Positions 8,547 to 17,608 of a stretch of 64,000 nt of DNA are shown in pieces; the stretch's first letter is position 1; every line of letters starts with the position of its first letter. Below the pieces are notes generated by a model that was given only the letters and a program-made list of their open reading frames with translations, was not told the DNA's origin and made no database searches. Origin of the DNA: Enterobacter kobei (GTDB taxonomy: Bacteria > Pseudomonadota > Gammaproteobacteria > Enterobacterales > Enterobacteriaceae); NCBI RefSeq assembly GCF_001729765.1, contig NZ_CP017181.1, forward strand, positions 3,286,001-3,350,000, read 5' to 3'. The translations under genes were made by a program, and so were the position numbers.

Positions 8547-9098
8547 TTACGGATTAATCGCTACCTGCGCAATAACTTGCTGATCATTAAGTGCGATTAC
8601 GCTCAGGGTATTTCCATCCAGCATGCCATAGCTCGCAGGATATCCGCCTTTGGGTATGCTGACCGACCCCGGGTTAACGTGATAAATTTCACCGCGTTTT
8701 TCAGCCACCGGAATATGAGTATGACCGTAAACCAGGACATCGCCAGCCGCGAGTGCCGGGAGATTATCCGGGCCGAAAAGGTGCCCGTGGGTCAGGAACA
8801 GGCGGCTGTTTTCCAGCAGTACCTGTTGCCACGGAGCGGTAAGGGGAAAGTGCAGTAGCATCTGGTCGACTTCGCTGTCGCAGTTACCGCGCACGGCAAT
8901 GATGCGCGAGGCAAACGGATTAAGCTTCTCCGCGACCTGCGCAGGGGCATAGCCTTCTGGCAGCGCATTGCGCGGGCCATGGTTTAACACATCCCCCAGA
9001 ATCACCAGCCATTGCGCGCCGCTTTGCGCAAACAGAGAAAGCACGCGCTCGGTCGCGGGCAGCGATCCATGGATATCCGACGCAAACATCAATTTCAT
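8547..9098 (-). CDS. yfcE: Metallophosphodiesterase YfcE
   Basis: The 183-residue calcineurin-like phosphoesterase has all four metal-binding blocks: ASDIHGS at the N-terminus, [18 protein letters not shown] and YGHTHIP. The family hydrolyses artificial phosphodiesters with Mn; the cellular substrate is not settled. The start [12 protein letters not shown] at 9098 is preferred over an upstream in-frame Met because homologues begin there and AGGGAGAGA precedes it. It lies in the usual yfcD-yfcE-yfcF-yfcG series. Confidence 0.93.
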   Translation of the reverse strand: MKLMFASDIHGSLPATERVLSLFAQSGAQWLVILGDVLNHGPRNALPEGYAPAQVAEKLNPFASRIIAVRGNCDSEVDQMLLHFPLTAPWQQVLLENSRLFLTHGHLFGPDNLPALAAGDVLVYGHTHIPVAEKRGEIYHVNPGSVSIPKGGYPASYGMLDGNTLSVIALNDQQVIAQVAINP

Positions 9099-9154
9099 TC
9101 GTCTCTCCCTCGGAAAACTCACTGCCCTTATCATACCTGAAGCGTCAGGGCTTA

Positions 9155-9829
<675 letters not shown>

Positions 9830-9940
9830 TCAACATATAATCTCTTTGCCCCGCTGTCACTTGATGAAAACTCACGATTTACAACAATTACCTATACTCA
9901 GTTGTCGTGGCACTACTATTCGCATGGACAGGAGTTGAGA

Positions 9941-10570
9941 ATGATTGACCTTTATTACGCCCCTACCCCAAACGGCCATAAGATCACCCTCTTTCTCGAA
10001 GAAGCCGAACTGGATTACAGAATCATTCGCGTGGATATCAGCAAAGGTGAACAGTTCAGTCCTCTCTTTCTGGCTATCTCGCCGAACAATAAAATTCCGG
10101 CCATTATTGACAATCAGCCGGCCGACGGAGGAAGACCGTTGAGCCTGATTGAATCCGGCGAAATTTTGCTCTATCTGGCGGAGAAAACCGGCAAACTCCT
10201 GAGCGGGGAGCTGCGTGAACGTCACCATACCTTGCAATGGCTCTTCTGGCAGGCGAGCGGACTTGGGCCCATGCTGGGACAGAACCACCATTTTACCGCT
10301 TACGCCCCGCAGCCCATCCCTTATGCGATAGAACGCTATCAGGTGGAGACGCAACGTTTGTATGGCGTGCTAAACCAGCGGCTGGAAAAAACGCCGTGGC
10401 TTGGGGGAGATCATTACAGCATTGCCGATATCGCCTGCTGGCCGTGGGTGAATACCCATGAAAAACACCGGATTGATCTCGCGTCCTACCCGGCGGTGAA
10501 CAACTGGTTTGAACGTATCCGTACCCGCCCGGCCACCGAACGCGCACTGCAAAAAATCCAGCAGATTTAA
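9941..10570 (+). CDS. yfcG: GSH-dependent disulfide-bond oxidoreductase YfcG
   Basis: A Nu-class GST-like protein of 209 residues. The N-terminal motif YYAPTPNGHKITLFLEEAEL holds the Thr/Asn residues that hold glutathione in the E. coli enzyme, and the glutathione-gamma-glutamyl binding ESGEILLYLAEKTG follows. The start at 9941 has AGGAG 6 nt upstream; the open frame extends 13 codons further but those are not conserved. By homology it reduces small disulfides using two glutathiones. Confidence 0.93.
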   Translation: MIDLYYAPTPNGHKITLFLEEAELDYRIIRVDISKGEQFSPLFLAISPNNKIPAIIDNQPADGGRPLSLIESGEILLYLAEKTGKLLSGELRERHHTLQWLFWQASGLGPMLGQNHHFTAYAPQPIPYAIERYQVETQRLYGVLNQRLEKTPWLGGDHYSIADIACWPWVNTHEKHRIDLASYPAVNNWFERIRTRPATERALQKIQQI

Positions 10571-10645
10571 CCTTATAGGAGGCTGTGTGCCTGCAAGCCT
10601 CTCATGTATTATGGGCGGCAATTACTGACACGGAGAAGACCTGCA

Positions 10646-11014
10646 ATGTCACAGCCAGACGCTATTATTCGTATAAAAAATTTACGCTTGCGTACCTTCA
10701 TCGGTATCAAAGAGGAAGAGATTGCCAACCGTCAGGATATTGTCATTAATGTGGTTATTCACTATCCCGCCGACAAAGCGCGGGCCAGCGAAGACATCAA
10801 TGACGCGCTGAACTATCGCACGATAACCAAAAACATCATTCAGTACGTGGAGAACAACCGCTTCTCTCTGCTGGAGAAATTAACTCAGGATGTGCTCGAT
10901 ATCGCACGCGATCATCACTGGGTCACTTATGCTGAAGTAGAGATCGATAAACTTCACGCCCTGCGCTACGCCGACTCCGTCTCTATGACGTTAAGCTGGC
11001 GATGCCAGGGATAA
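10646..11014 (+). CDS. folX: Dihydroneopterin triphosphate 2'-epimerase FolX
   Basis: The 122-residue member of the FolB/FolX tunnelling-fold family has the substrate-anchoring glutamate in [19 protein letters not shown] and the C-terminal [13 protein letters not shown]. FolX epimerises dihydroneopterin triphosphate to the monapterin form. ATG at 10646 follows GGAGAAG; the upstream in-frame Met is not conserved. It is followed 13 bp later by yfcH, as in E. coli, so the two are probably cotranscribed. Confidence 0.95.
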   Translation: MSQPDAIIRIKNLRLRTFIGIKEEEIANRQDIVINVVIHYPADKARASEDINDALNYRTITKNIIQYVENNRFSLLEKLTQDVLDIARDHHWVTYAEVEIDKLHALRYADSVSMTLSWRCQG

Positions 11015-11027
11015 ACCTGGAGGTTGT

Positions 11028-11921
11028 ATGAAGATTTTGCTGACCGGCGGTACGGGTCTGATTGGTCGCCATCTCATTGCGCGTCTTCAGGCGCTGCATC
11101 ATGACATCACCGTGGTGACGCGCAGCCCGGAAAAAGCGCGTCAGGTGCTGGGCGCAGGCGTCGACATCTGGAAAGGGCTGGCTGAGCAGCAGAATCTGGA
11201 CGGCTTTGATGCCGTCATCAACCTCGCGGGTGAACCCATTGCCGATAAGCGCTGGACCGAAGAGCAGAAACAGCGGCTCTGCAGCAGCCGCTGGAACATC
11301 ACCGAGAAGCTGGTTGAGCTGATTCGCAACAGCCACACGCCGCCGTCGGTGCTGATTTCGGGCTCAGCGACGGGCTATTACGGCGATCTTGGCGAAGTGG
11401 TGGTGACCGAGGAAGAGCCGCCCCACAACGAATTTACCCATAAACTCTGTGCCCAGTGGGAACGCATCGCCTGTGCGGCGCAAAGCGATCGTACCCGCGT
11501 CTGCCTGCTGCGTACCGGTGTGGTACTGGCGCCGAACGGCGGTATTTTGGGCAAAATGCTCCCGCCTTTTAAGCTGGGACTCGGTGGACCGATTGGCAAC
11601 GGCCGTCAGTATCTGGCGTGGATCCATATCGACGATATGGTCAACGGCATTCTCTGGCTGCTGGATAACGACCTGCGCGGACCGTTTAATATGGTCGCGC
11701 CATATCCCGTGCGTAATGAACAGTTTGCTCACGCTCTGGGGCACGCCCTGCATCGCCCGGCGATATTGCGCGTACCTGCCACGGTGATTCGCCTGATGAT
11801 GGGTGAAGCGTCCGTGCTGGTATTAGGCGGACAACGGGCGCTACCCAAACGGCTGGAAGCGGCGGGGTTCGCGTTCCGCTGGTATGACTTAGAAGAGGCG
11901 CTGGGGGATGTGGTGCGGTGA
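11028..11921 (+). CDS. yfcH: SDR-family NAD-dependent epimerase/oxidoreductase YfcH
   Basis: The 297-residue protein of the TIGR01777 (SDR39U1-like) family has an N-terminal Rossmann motif [14 protein letters not shown] and the family block [20 protein letters not shown]. It ends with the DUF1731 C-terminal segment ([21 protein letters not shown]). Function is unproven; sequence supports a nucleotide-sugar-type reductase or epimerase fold. The gene follows folX with a GGAGG site 6 nt before the ATG. Confidence 0.92.
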   Translation: MKILLTGGTGLIGRHLIARLQALHHDITVVTRSPEKARQVLGAGVDIWKGLAEQQNLDGFDAVINLAGEPIADKRWTEEQKQRLCSSRWNITEKLVELIRNSHTPPSVLISGSATGYYGDLGEVVVTEEEPPHNEFTHKLCAQWERIACAAQSDRTRVCLLRTGVVLAPNGGILGKMLPPFKLGLGGPIGNGRQYLAWIHIDDMVNGILWLLDNDLRGPFNMVAPYPVRNEQFAHALGHALHRPAILRVPATVIRLMMGEASVLVLGGQRALPKRLEAAGFAFRWYDLEEALGDVVR

Positions 11922-11965
11922 ATATGTTACAGTTGTACGCCATGTTCCGATGAAATGGCGTAACA

Positions 11966-12475
11966 ATGGCAACCATCACCACTCCCCGGCTTCATCTCAC
12001 CCCTTTCGAACCCACCGACTGGGCCTTCTTCCGCTCGCTGCGTGAAAACCGCGACATCATGCGCTATATGTCCGCCATCGCGCCGGAAAAAGAGACCCGA
12101 CGCGTGTTTGCCGCGCGCCTGATGGCCGAGCATGTTTTCGTGATCCGTTTTCGGGATGAGGAGACCCCGCTTGGCGATATTGGCCTGCAAATCAGCCCGG
12201 CGAATCATGAAGAGGCAGATATCGGCTATACGGTTGTGCCTGCTGCGCAGGGGAAAGGTATTGCCAGCGAGGCGCTGCGCGCGGTGTGTGATTACGCCTT
12301 TAACCAGACCGGCGTGAAGGCCATTAACGCGTTTGTGCTGGCGGATAACGGCGGGTCGGTGCGCGTGCTGGAGAAAGCCGGTTTTGTGCGTACGCAGGTA
12401 CTGGAAAAGGCATATGAAATTAATGGGGTGCGGTATGACGACTGGGTCTATCGGCTGGAGTGTGGTGCGGTCTGA
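11966..12475 (+). CDS. GNAT-family N-acetyltransferase (RimJ/RimL type)
   Basis: The 169-residue acetyltransferase starts with the RimJ/RimL-like TTPRLHLTPFEPTDWAFF and has the acetyl-CoA binding stretch VVPAAQGKGIASEALRAVCDYAF, then ADNGGSVRVLEKAGF. The acceptor (an amine on a protein or small molecule) cannot be inferred. It lies between yfcH and hisP, a position held in E. coli K-12 by a Rpn-type nuclease gene. A BIME and a GC-rich palindrome follow it directly. Confidence 0.85.
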   Translation: MATITTPRLHLTPFEPTDWAFFRSLRENRDIMRYMSAIAPEKETRRVFAARLMAEHVFVIRFRDEETPLGDIGLQISPANHEEADIGYTVVPAAQGKGIASEALRAVCDYAFNQTGVKAINAFVLADNGGSVRVLEKAGFVRTQVLEKAYEINGVRYDDWVYRLECGAV

Positions 12476-12477
12476 AT

Positions 12478-12529
12478 GCCGGGCGGCACTACGGTTTTTG
12501 TAGGCCCGGTAAGCGAAGCGCCACCGGGC
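12478..12529. repeat. REP/BIME element
   Basis: A short left REP arm (GCCGGGCGGCACTAC) and a complete inverted REP (12500-12529, core GCCCGGTAAGCGAAGCGCC) lie between two convergent genes, the usual site for such elements. Confidence 0.85.
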
Positions 12530-12566
12530 GATTGGGCTGTACTGCGGTCTGATGCCCTCGTCCCAA

Positions 12567-12587
12567 CCCTCTCCCACAGGGAGAGGG
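12567..12587. repeat. GC-rich palindromic repeat, CCCTCTCCC type
   Basis: A 9-bp perfect stem CCCTCTCCC / GGGAGAGGG with loop ACA. The same core occurs at 32510-32530 and 42215-42234. It could act as a terminator for hisP, which ends 11 bp away on the opposite strand. Confidence 0.75.
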
Positions 12588-12597
12588 AAAACCCCCG

Positions 12598-13374
12598 TTA
12601 TTTCAGGGAGCCTTTCAGGAACTGCTGCAGACGCGGGCTTTGCGGATTCGCTAAGACGTCGTCCGGATGGCCCTGCTCTTCAATTTTGCCCTGATGCAGG
12701 AAGATGACGTGGTTAGAAACGTTACGGGCAAAGCCCATCTCGTGCGTCACCACCACCATCGTTTTGCCCTCTTCGGCCAGCTTCTGCATGATGCGCAGCA
12801 CTTCGCCAACGAGTTCAGGATCCAGCGCTGAGGTCGGTTCATCGAACAGCAGCACTTCGGGTTCCATCGCCAGCGCGCGGGCGATGGAGACACGTTGCTG
12901 CTGACCGCCGGAGAGGTGCACCGGGTATTTCATCTGCTGACGCTCGTCGATACCCACTTTCGCCAGGTATTTCACCGCGCGCTCGCGGGCTTCCTGTTTG
13001 CTCAGGCCCAGCACCTGAATCGGCGCTTCCATCACGTTCTCCAGCACCGTCATATGGCTCCAGAGGTTGAAGTGCTGGAACACCATGGTCAGACGCGTGC
13101 GCAGCAGACGCAGCTGATTCTTATCCGCCACCTTCAGCTGGCCGTCTTTATCGCGTATCAGATTAATATTCTGCCCGCTCACCACAATCGAGCCTTCACT
13201 CGGTTTTTCGAGGAAGTTAATGCAGCGCAGGAAGGTACTTTTACCCGAGCCGGATGAGCCGATGATACTGATTACGTCGCCTGCATTCGCCTGCAGCGAC
13301 ACCCCTTTCAGCACTTCATGTTCGCCGTAGCGTTTGTGCAAATCAATAACGTTTAATTTGTTCTCAGCCATCAT
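12598..13374 (-). CDS. hisP: Histidine/LAO ABC transporter, ATP-binding subunit HisP
   Basis: The 258-residue ATPase energises uptake of histidine (with HisJ) and lysine/arginine/ornithine (with ArgT). Walker [10 protein letters not shown] at 39-47, Q-loop Gln100, signature LSGGQ at 154-158 and Walker B LLFDEP at 175-180 are all present, with the switch histidine in VVTHEMGFA. Length and sequence match enteric HisP throughout. It is the last gene of hisJQMP, 5 bp after hisM. Confidence 0.97.
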   Translation of the reverse strand: MMAENKLNVIDLHKRYGEHEVLKGVSLQANAGDVISIIGSSGSGKSTFLRCINFLEKPSEGSIVVSGQNINLIRDKDGQLKVADKNQLRLLRTRLTMVFQHFNLWSHMTVLENVMEAPIQVLGLSKQEARERAVKYLAKVGIDERQQMKYPVHLSGGQQQRVSIARALAMEPEVLLFDEPTSALDPELVGEVLRIMQKLAEEGKTMVVVTHEMGFARNVSNHVIFLHQGKIEEQGHPDDVLANPQSPRLQQFLKGSLK

Positions 13375-13379
13375 CTTTC

Positions 13380-14096
13380 TCAGTGCGTCGAAGAAGGTTT
13401 TATATGCTGCAACCAGCGTTTTTCAGCCTTGCGGAACAGGCTAATCAAGACATAAGAGATAATTAAATAGAGCACCGCCGCAATGCCAAACGCGGTAAAC
13501 GGCTGATAGGTCGCGGAGTTAATATCGCGCGCGATTTTGAGCAGATCCGGCACCGTCGCGGTAAAGGCAAGCGCAGTGGAGTGCAGCATCAGAATCACTT
13601 CGTTGCTGTACGCAGGCAGCGCAATACGCAGCGCCGATGGCAGAATAATGCAGCGGTAAAGTTTTACCGACGAAAAGCCATACGCCCGCGCCGCTTCAAT
13701 CTCGCCATAAGGCACGGAACGAATAGCCCCGGCGAAGATCTCGGTGGTATAGGCACAGGTGTTGAGCGTCAACGCCAGCACCGTACAGTTCAGGCCGCTA
13801 CGGAAGAACGCATTCAGCATTTCCGTGCCTTTTACGATTTCCAGCGTGTACATGCCTGAATAGAAGACCAGCAGCTGCACGTACAGCGGCGTACCGCGAA
13901 AGACATAGGTAAACAGCCAAATGGGGAACTGAATAAATTTATTGTTCGACACGCGGCCAATGGCGAGAAACACCGCCAGAATGCCGCCCATCACCACGGA
14001 CGAAATCAGCAGCCACAGCGTGATCGCCACGCCGGTAAAGCGATAGCCATCTGTCCACAGCAGGGATTTCCAGTATTCCTGAATAATCTCAATCAC
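13380..14096 (-). CDS. hisM: Histidine/LAO ABC transporter permease HisM
   Basis: The 238-residue inner-membrane permease has about five transmembrane segments and the EAA loop ([32 protein letters not shown]), which contacts HisP. It pairs with HisQ as a heterodimer. It overlaps the end of hisQ by 4 bp (ATGA type), so the two are translationally coupled. Full length. Confidence 0.97.
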   Translation of the reverse strand: MIEIIQEYWKSLLWTDGYRFTGVAITLWLLISSVVMGGILAVFLAIGRVSNNKFIQFPIWLFTYVFRGTPLYVQLLVFYSGMYTLEIVKGTEMLNAFFRSGLNCTVLALTLNTCAYTTEIFAGAIRSVPYGEIEAARAYGFSSVKLYRCIILPSALRIALPAYSNEVILMLHSTALAFTATVPDLLKIARDINSATYQPFTAFGIAAVLYLIISYVLISLFRKAEKRWLQHIKPSSTH

Positions 14097-14779
14097 AGGT
14101 CAGCCCTCTTCACACCCACGGAGTAGCGACGCTCAAGCAGAAGCAGCACACCATTGGAGACGGTCGTAAAGACCAGATAGATCACGCCACAAACCACCGC
14201 AAAGTAGAAGGGCTCCCAGGTGCTTTTACCCGCCAGCTGAGTGGCTTTGACCACATCTTCCAGACCGAGCAAAGAGACCAGCGCCGTCGCTTTGAGGATA
14301 ACCTGCCAGTTGTTACCAATGCCCGGCAGCGCATAGCGCATCATGGCCGGGAACATGATCCGGCGAAACGTTTGTGAAGAGGTAAAACCAAATGCGGTTG
14401 CCGCCTCAATGTGACCTTTCGGCACGGCCATATAAGCACCGCGAAAGGTTTCGGTGAAGTAGGCACCGTAGATAAAACCGAGGGTAATAATACCGGCCAC
14501 CATCGGGTCGATATCAATTTGTCCCAGTCCCATCGCATCCGTTACGCTGTTTAACGCAATCTGCAGACCATAAAAGATGAGCAGCATCAGCACCAGATCG
14601 GGTACGCCGCGAATGAGCGTGGTATAGCCTTCAAAAATGAGCGCCAGCGGTTTGTTAGCCGAAAGCTTCGCCCCTGCGCCCGCCAGACCTATCAGCACCG
14701 CCAGCACCACGGAGCTGATAGCCAGCTCAAGGGTGACAAGCGCGCCCTGTAAAATGACGCCAGAAAATCCGTACAGCAT
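14093..14779 (-). CDS. hisQ: Histidine/LAO ABC transporter permease HisQ
   Basis: The 228-residue partner of HisM has the EAA loop HIEAATAFGFTSSQTFRRIMFPAMMRYALPGIGNNW and five predicted membrane helices. It lies 88 bp after hisJ; a strong hairpin in that gap probably sets the lower expression of the membrane genes relative to the binding protein. Confidence 0.97.
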   Translation of the reverse strand: MLYGFSGVILQGALVTLELAISSVVLAVLIGLAGAGAKLSANKPLALIFEGYTTLIRGVPDLVLMLLIFYGLQIALNSVTDAMGLGQIDIDPMVAGIITLGFIYGAYFTETFRGAYMAVPKGHIEAATAFGFTSSQTFRRIMFPAMMRYALPGIGNNWQVILKATALVSLLGLEDVVKATQLAGKSTWEPFYFAVVCGVIYLVFTTVSNGVLLLLERRYSVGVKRADL

Positions 14780-14823
14780 ACCGCGAGCCCTGTCGTATCG
14801 TGAGTGGTGAAACCGTGTCTTTT

Positions 14824-14844
14824 CCCCTCCCGCATCGGGAGGGG
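14824..14844. repeat. Intercistronic hairpin hisJ-hisQ
   Basis: A 9-bp perfect stem CCCCTCCCG / CGGGAGGGG with loop CAT. On the coding strand it is followed by AAAAG, not a T-run, so mRNA 3'-end protection or partial attenuation of hisJ transcripts is more likely than full termination. Enteric relatives carry REP units at this place. Confidence 0.7.
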
Positions 14845-14867
14845 CCGCACGTTATTTGACGGAGCGA

Positions 14868-15650
14868 TTAGCCGCCGTACACATTGAAATCAAAGTACTT
14901 TTTCGCCAGCTTGTCATAGGTACCGTCAGCGCGCATTTCCGCAAACGCTTTGTTCAGCGCTTCGCGCAGTTCGTTGTCTTCTTTGCGCAGGCCCATACCG
15001 GTACCCACACCGAACAACTTCACATCCTTAATGGACGGACCGCCGAACTTGTAATCTTTGCCCATCGGCGTTTTCAGGAAGCCTTCGCTTGCCGCGACTT
15101 CATCCTGGAATGCCGCATCAATACGGCCGGCCGTCAGGTCTGCGTAAATATTTTCCTGGCCCTGATAGGAGACAATTTCGATCCCCTTCGGCGCCCAGTG
15201 CTCGTTACCGTAGGTTTCCTGGGTGGTGCCCTGCAGCACGCCCACGCGTTTGCCCTTCAGCGACTCAAGCGTTGGCTGAATATCAGAAGACTTCGCCACC
15301 ACCAGACGTGAATCGGCCGCGTAGAGTTTGTCGGTGAAGGCAATCTCCTGCTGGCGTTTTTCAGTGATGGAGAGCGAGGACATAATTACGTCGATTTTTT
15401 TTGCTTTAAGGGATGGGATCAGCGCGTCCAGCGGGTTCTCAACGTAGGTACATTGCGCTTTGATGCGTTTGCACAGCTCATTGGCCAGATCGATGTCAAA
15501 ACCCACCAGCTCACCCTTTGAATTCTTCGATTCAAACGGCGCATAGGTTGGATCGGTACCAATACGGATTTTCTGCGGAATGGCTGCGAATGCCGCGGTG
15601 GCGCTGGAAAAGGCCAGCACCAGAGATAGTGACAACACGAGTTTTTTCAT
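14868..15650 (-). CDS. hisJ: Histidine-binding periplasmic protein HisJ
   Basis: The 260-residue class II solute-binding protein captures histidine in the periplasm for HisQMP. A Sec signal peptide covers residues 1-22 ([21 protein letters not shown], cleavage after AFA). The mature part has the family signature [14 protein letters not shown] and the disulfide cysteines of [10 protein letters not shown]. The ATG at 15650 follows GAGGAC; a Met five codons upstream is not conserved. It is a close paralogue of the adjacent argT, with identical total length. Confidence 0.97.
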   Translation of the reverse strand: MKKLVLSLSLVLAFSSATAAFAAIPQKIRIGTDPTYAPFESKNSKGELVGFDIDLANELCKRIKAQCTYVENPLDALIPSLKAKKIDVIMSSLSITEKRQQEIAFTDKLYAADSRLVVAKSSDIQPTLESLKGKRVGVLQGTTQETYGNEHWAPKGIEIVSYQGQENIYADLTAGRIDAAFQDEVAASEGFLKTPMGKDYKFGGPSIKDVKLFGVGTGMGLRKEDNELREALNKAFAEMRADGTYDKLAKKYFDFNVYGG

Positions 15651-15699
15651 ATTTGTCCTCAACAAACTGTCTTCATACGGGATTTTTACGACGACGGGG

Positions 15700-15715
15700 T
15701 GGTGCTAATGTGCCA
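15700..15715 (-). promoter_or_regulatory. Possible sigma-54 promoter of hisJ
   Basis: On the minus strand TGGCACATTAGCACCA has a perfect -24 block (TGGCAC) but a poor -12 block (CACCA instead of TTGCA). An NtrC-like half site lies about 90 bp upstream. Nitrogen control of this transport operon is known in Salmonella; this exact site is inferred. Confidence 0.35.
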
Positions 15716-15794
15716 TTAATCCCCACTTTCAGGCAAAGATTAATGCCTTCGGGCCGGGATATTTTGCATTATAAATGCGTAAGTATGCACAAAG

Positions 15795-15811
15795 CGATCC
15801 AATATAGTGCA
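15795..15811 (-). promoter_or_regulatory. NtrC-like enhancer sequence upstream of hisJ
   Basis: TGCACTATATTGGATCG on the minus strand shares the run GCACTATATTGG with a known NtrC site of glnA, although the second half (GTGCA) is degenerate. The position suits an enhancer for a sigma-54 promoter. Confidence 0.35.
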
Positions 15812-15876
15812 TTTAACGCACCATACTGGATCACCCCTTCGCCTGATGCCTCTTTTCAGTGCATCACCGTCAGGTC

Positions 15877-16659
15877 TCAGTCACCGTAGACGTTGAAGTC
15901 GAAGTATTTCTTCGCCAGTTTGTCGTAAGTACCGTCTTTACGCAGCTCTGTAAACGCTTTGTCAAAGGCGGCTTTCAGCTCGGTATCATCCTTACGCAGG
16001 CCAATACCGGTGCCGTCACCAAAGTATTTTTTGTCTTTCACGGACGGGCCTGCAAAAGCGTAGTCTTTCCCGGCTGGCTGCTTCAGGAAGCCTTCGCTCG
16101 CGGCGACTTCATCCTGGAATGCAGCATCCAGACGGCCCGCCGACAGGTCAGAGTAAATCAGATCCTGATTCTGATAGGCAACCACGTCGACACCCTTCTC
16201 GCGCCAGTTGGCATTGGCATAACCTTCCTGCGTTGACCCCTGGAGCACGCCAACATGCTTGCCTTTCAGCGAGTCGATGGTCGGCTGGATCGGGGAGCCT
16301 TTAGCAGCAATCAGACGTGAATCAGCGGCGTAGAGCTTGTCAGAGAAGGCAATCTCCTGCTGACGTTTTTCGGTGATAGAGAGAGAAGAGATAATGGCGT
16401 CGATTTTCTTGGCTTTCAGCGACGGAATTAATGCGTCAAAGTCGCTGCCCACCCATGTGCATTTTACCTGCATGCGTTTGCACATTTCATTTCCCAGATC
16501 GATATCAAACCCCACGAAATCGCCTTTCGCATCCTTGGAAGAGAATGGCGCGTAGGTTGCGTCTGTACCGATACGAACCGTCTGTGGAAGCGCCGCATAG
16601 CTACCTGCCGCCGCACTTAACCCCACCAGCAAAGACAGAGCCAGAACCGTCTTCTTCAT
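15877..16659 (-). CDS. argT: Lysine/arginine/ornithine-binding periplasmic protein ArgT
   Basis: The 260-residue LAO-binding protein delivers basic amino acids to the HisQMP membrane complex. The signal peptide covers residues 1-22 ([21 protein letters not shown]), and [18 protein letters not shown] repeats the paired-cysteine pattern of HisJ. The start at 16659 is fixed by homology and by a GAGGG site 7 nt upstream; the long upstream extension of the frame is not coding. It is separated from hisJ by 226 bp that contain promoter-like sequence, so argT has its own transcript. Confidence 0.97.
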   Translation of the reverse strand: MKKTVLALSLLVGLSAAAGSYAALPQTVRIGTDATYAPFSSKDAKGDFVGFDIDLGNEMCKRMQVKCTWVGSDFDALIPSLKAKKIDAIISSLSITEKRQQEIAFSDKLYAADSRLIAAKGSPIQPTIDSLKGKHVGVLQGSTQEGYANANWREKGVDVVAYQNQDLIYSDLSAGRLDAAFQDEVAASEGFLKQPAGKDYAFAGPSVKDKKYFGDGTGIGLRKDDTELKAAFDKAFTELRKDGTYDKLAKKYFDFNVYGD

Positions 16660-16692
16660 ACATTTACCCTCAAGTACCGTGATTTTATTATG

Positions 16693-16715
16693 TATTGTGT
16701 TGTGTGTTGTGTTGC
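16693..16715 (-). promoter_or_regulatory. CA-rich argT leader, probable GcvB sRNA target
   Basis: The minus-strand leader contains an almost pure C/A stretch (ending AACACAACACACAACACAAT) between the promoter and the argT start. The small RNA GcvB pairs through a GU-rich region with CA-rich leaders, and argT is one of its established Salmonella targets. The match of sequence type is seen; pairing is inferred. Confidence 0.6.
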
Positions 16716-16725
16716 AGGCTTCTCT

Positions 16726-16741
16726 TGCAGGTCTTATGCCA
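16726..16741 (-). promoter_or_regulatory. Sigma-54 promoter of argT
   Basis: TGGCATAAGACCTGCA on the minus strand has GG and GC at the obligatory 10-nt spacing and matches TGGCAC-N5-TTGCA except at two positions. It lies about 70 bp upstream of the argT ATG. Nitrogen-regulated expression of argT is established in Salmonella. Confidence 0.65.
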
Positions 16742-16949
16742 CATTGCCGTCTGGTCAAAACTTCGACGTTAAATATGTTAATAAAACGTTGCGATATTGC
16801 CTTAATGGTGAAAGATAGCAGGTCTGCCGAACGAACCGGAGAGAGAAAAAGGGAAAAAACGAATTAAATGTCGAGGATATGATCGCCGTTGCATAATTGC
16901 CCTGAAACAGGGCAACGTCTCTTTTCATGCACAGCATGTGTGCACAGAA

Positions 16950-17519
16950 TCAGGCTCCCTGCCAGCGGGTGAAGAGATCTTCCGGCAGGTCGATATCAAA
17001 CTGATCCAGCACGCGGTTGACGGTCTGGTTGATCACATCATCCAGCGACTGCGGGCGATGATAAAACGCCGGTACCGGCGGCATGATCACGGCGCCCAGC
17101 TCGGCGGCCTGGGTCATCAGGCGCAAATGCCCCAGATGTAGCGGCGTTTCCCGCACGCAAAGCACCAGCGGGCGACGTTCCTTCAGCACGACATCCGCCG
17201 CGCGCGTCACCAGCGTGTCGGTATAGCTGTTCACAATGCCGGAGAGCGTTTTAATTGAACAGGGCAGGATCACCATGCCAGCGGTTTTAAACGAGCCTGA
17301 GGAGATGCTGGCGGCGATATCGCGCGCGTCGTGCACGACGTCGGCCAGTGCCTGAACATCACGCAGGGAGAGATCGGTTTCAAGGGAGAGGGTTTGTCGC
17401 GCCGCCTGGCTCATCACCAGATGGGTTTCGACTTCCGCTACGTCGCGCAAAACCTGCAGCAGACGTACGCCGTAAATGGCGCCACTGGCACCGCTGAGCC
17501 CAACAATGAGTCGTTTCAT
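16950..17519 (-). CDS. ubiX: Flavin prenyltransferase UbiX
   Basis: The 189-residue flavoprotein attaches a dimethylallyl group to FMN, producing the prenylated cofactor of the UbiD decarboxylase in ubiquinone synthesis. It starts with the flavin-binding LIVGLSGASGAIYGVRLLQVL and carries SSGSFKTAGMVILPCSIKTLSGI and ERRPLVLCVRETPLH, which are active-site blocks. The open frame runs 26 codons further upstream, but MKRLIVGLSG is the conserved start. It follows purF after a long inverted repeat and is normally part of the cvpA-purF-ubiX transcript. Confidence 0.96.
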   Translation of the reverse strand: MKRLIVGLSGASGAIYGVRLLQVLRDVAEVETHLVMSQAARQTLSLETDLSLRDVQALADVVHDARDIAASISSGSFKTAGMVILPCSIKTLSGIVNSYTDTLVTRAADVVLKERRPLVLCVRETPLHLGHLRLMTQAAELGAVIMPPVPAFYHRPQSLDDVINQTVNRVLDQFDIDLPEDLFTRWQGA

Positions 17520-17572
17520 GATTTTCGCCCTTACTGATTTCAGGGCAGACTGTGCAGGATTTCGCGGGGAGT

Positions 17573-17602
17573 TGCAAGTGAGGGCGAACGCCCTCACTTG
17601 CA
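17573..17602. repeat. Long perfect inverted repeat between purF and ubiX
   Basis: TGCAAGTGAGGGCG and its exact complement are separated by two bases, a 14-bp stem starting 6 nt after the purF stop codon. There is no T-run on the coding strand, so it is more likely an RNA-processing or stability element than a terminator. Confidence 0.75.
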
Positions 17603-17608
17603 GAGAGA

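Noticed and set aside
15765..15786. GCATT-ATA-AATGC dyad upstream of hisJ as an ArgR box
   Set aside because: Core letters and spacing differ from the ArgR consensus (GAAT-N4-ATTC); more likely AT-rich promoter sequence.
16893..16925. TTGCCCTG / CAGGGCAA hairpin after ubiX as a terminator
   Set aside because: The T-rich side lies on the wrong strand for ubiX; on the ubiX strand it is followed by TTATGCAACGG. Possible but not supported enough to list.
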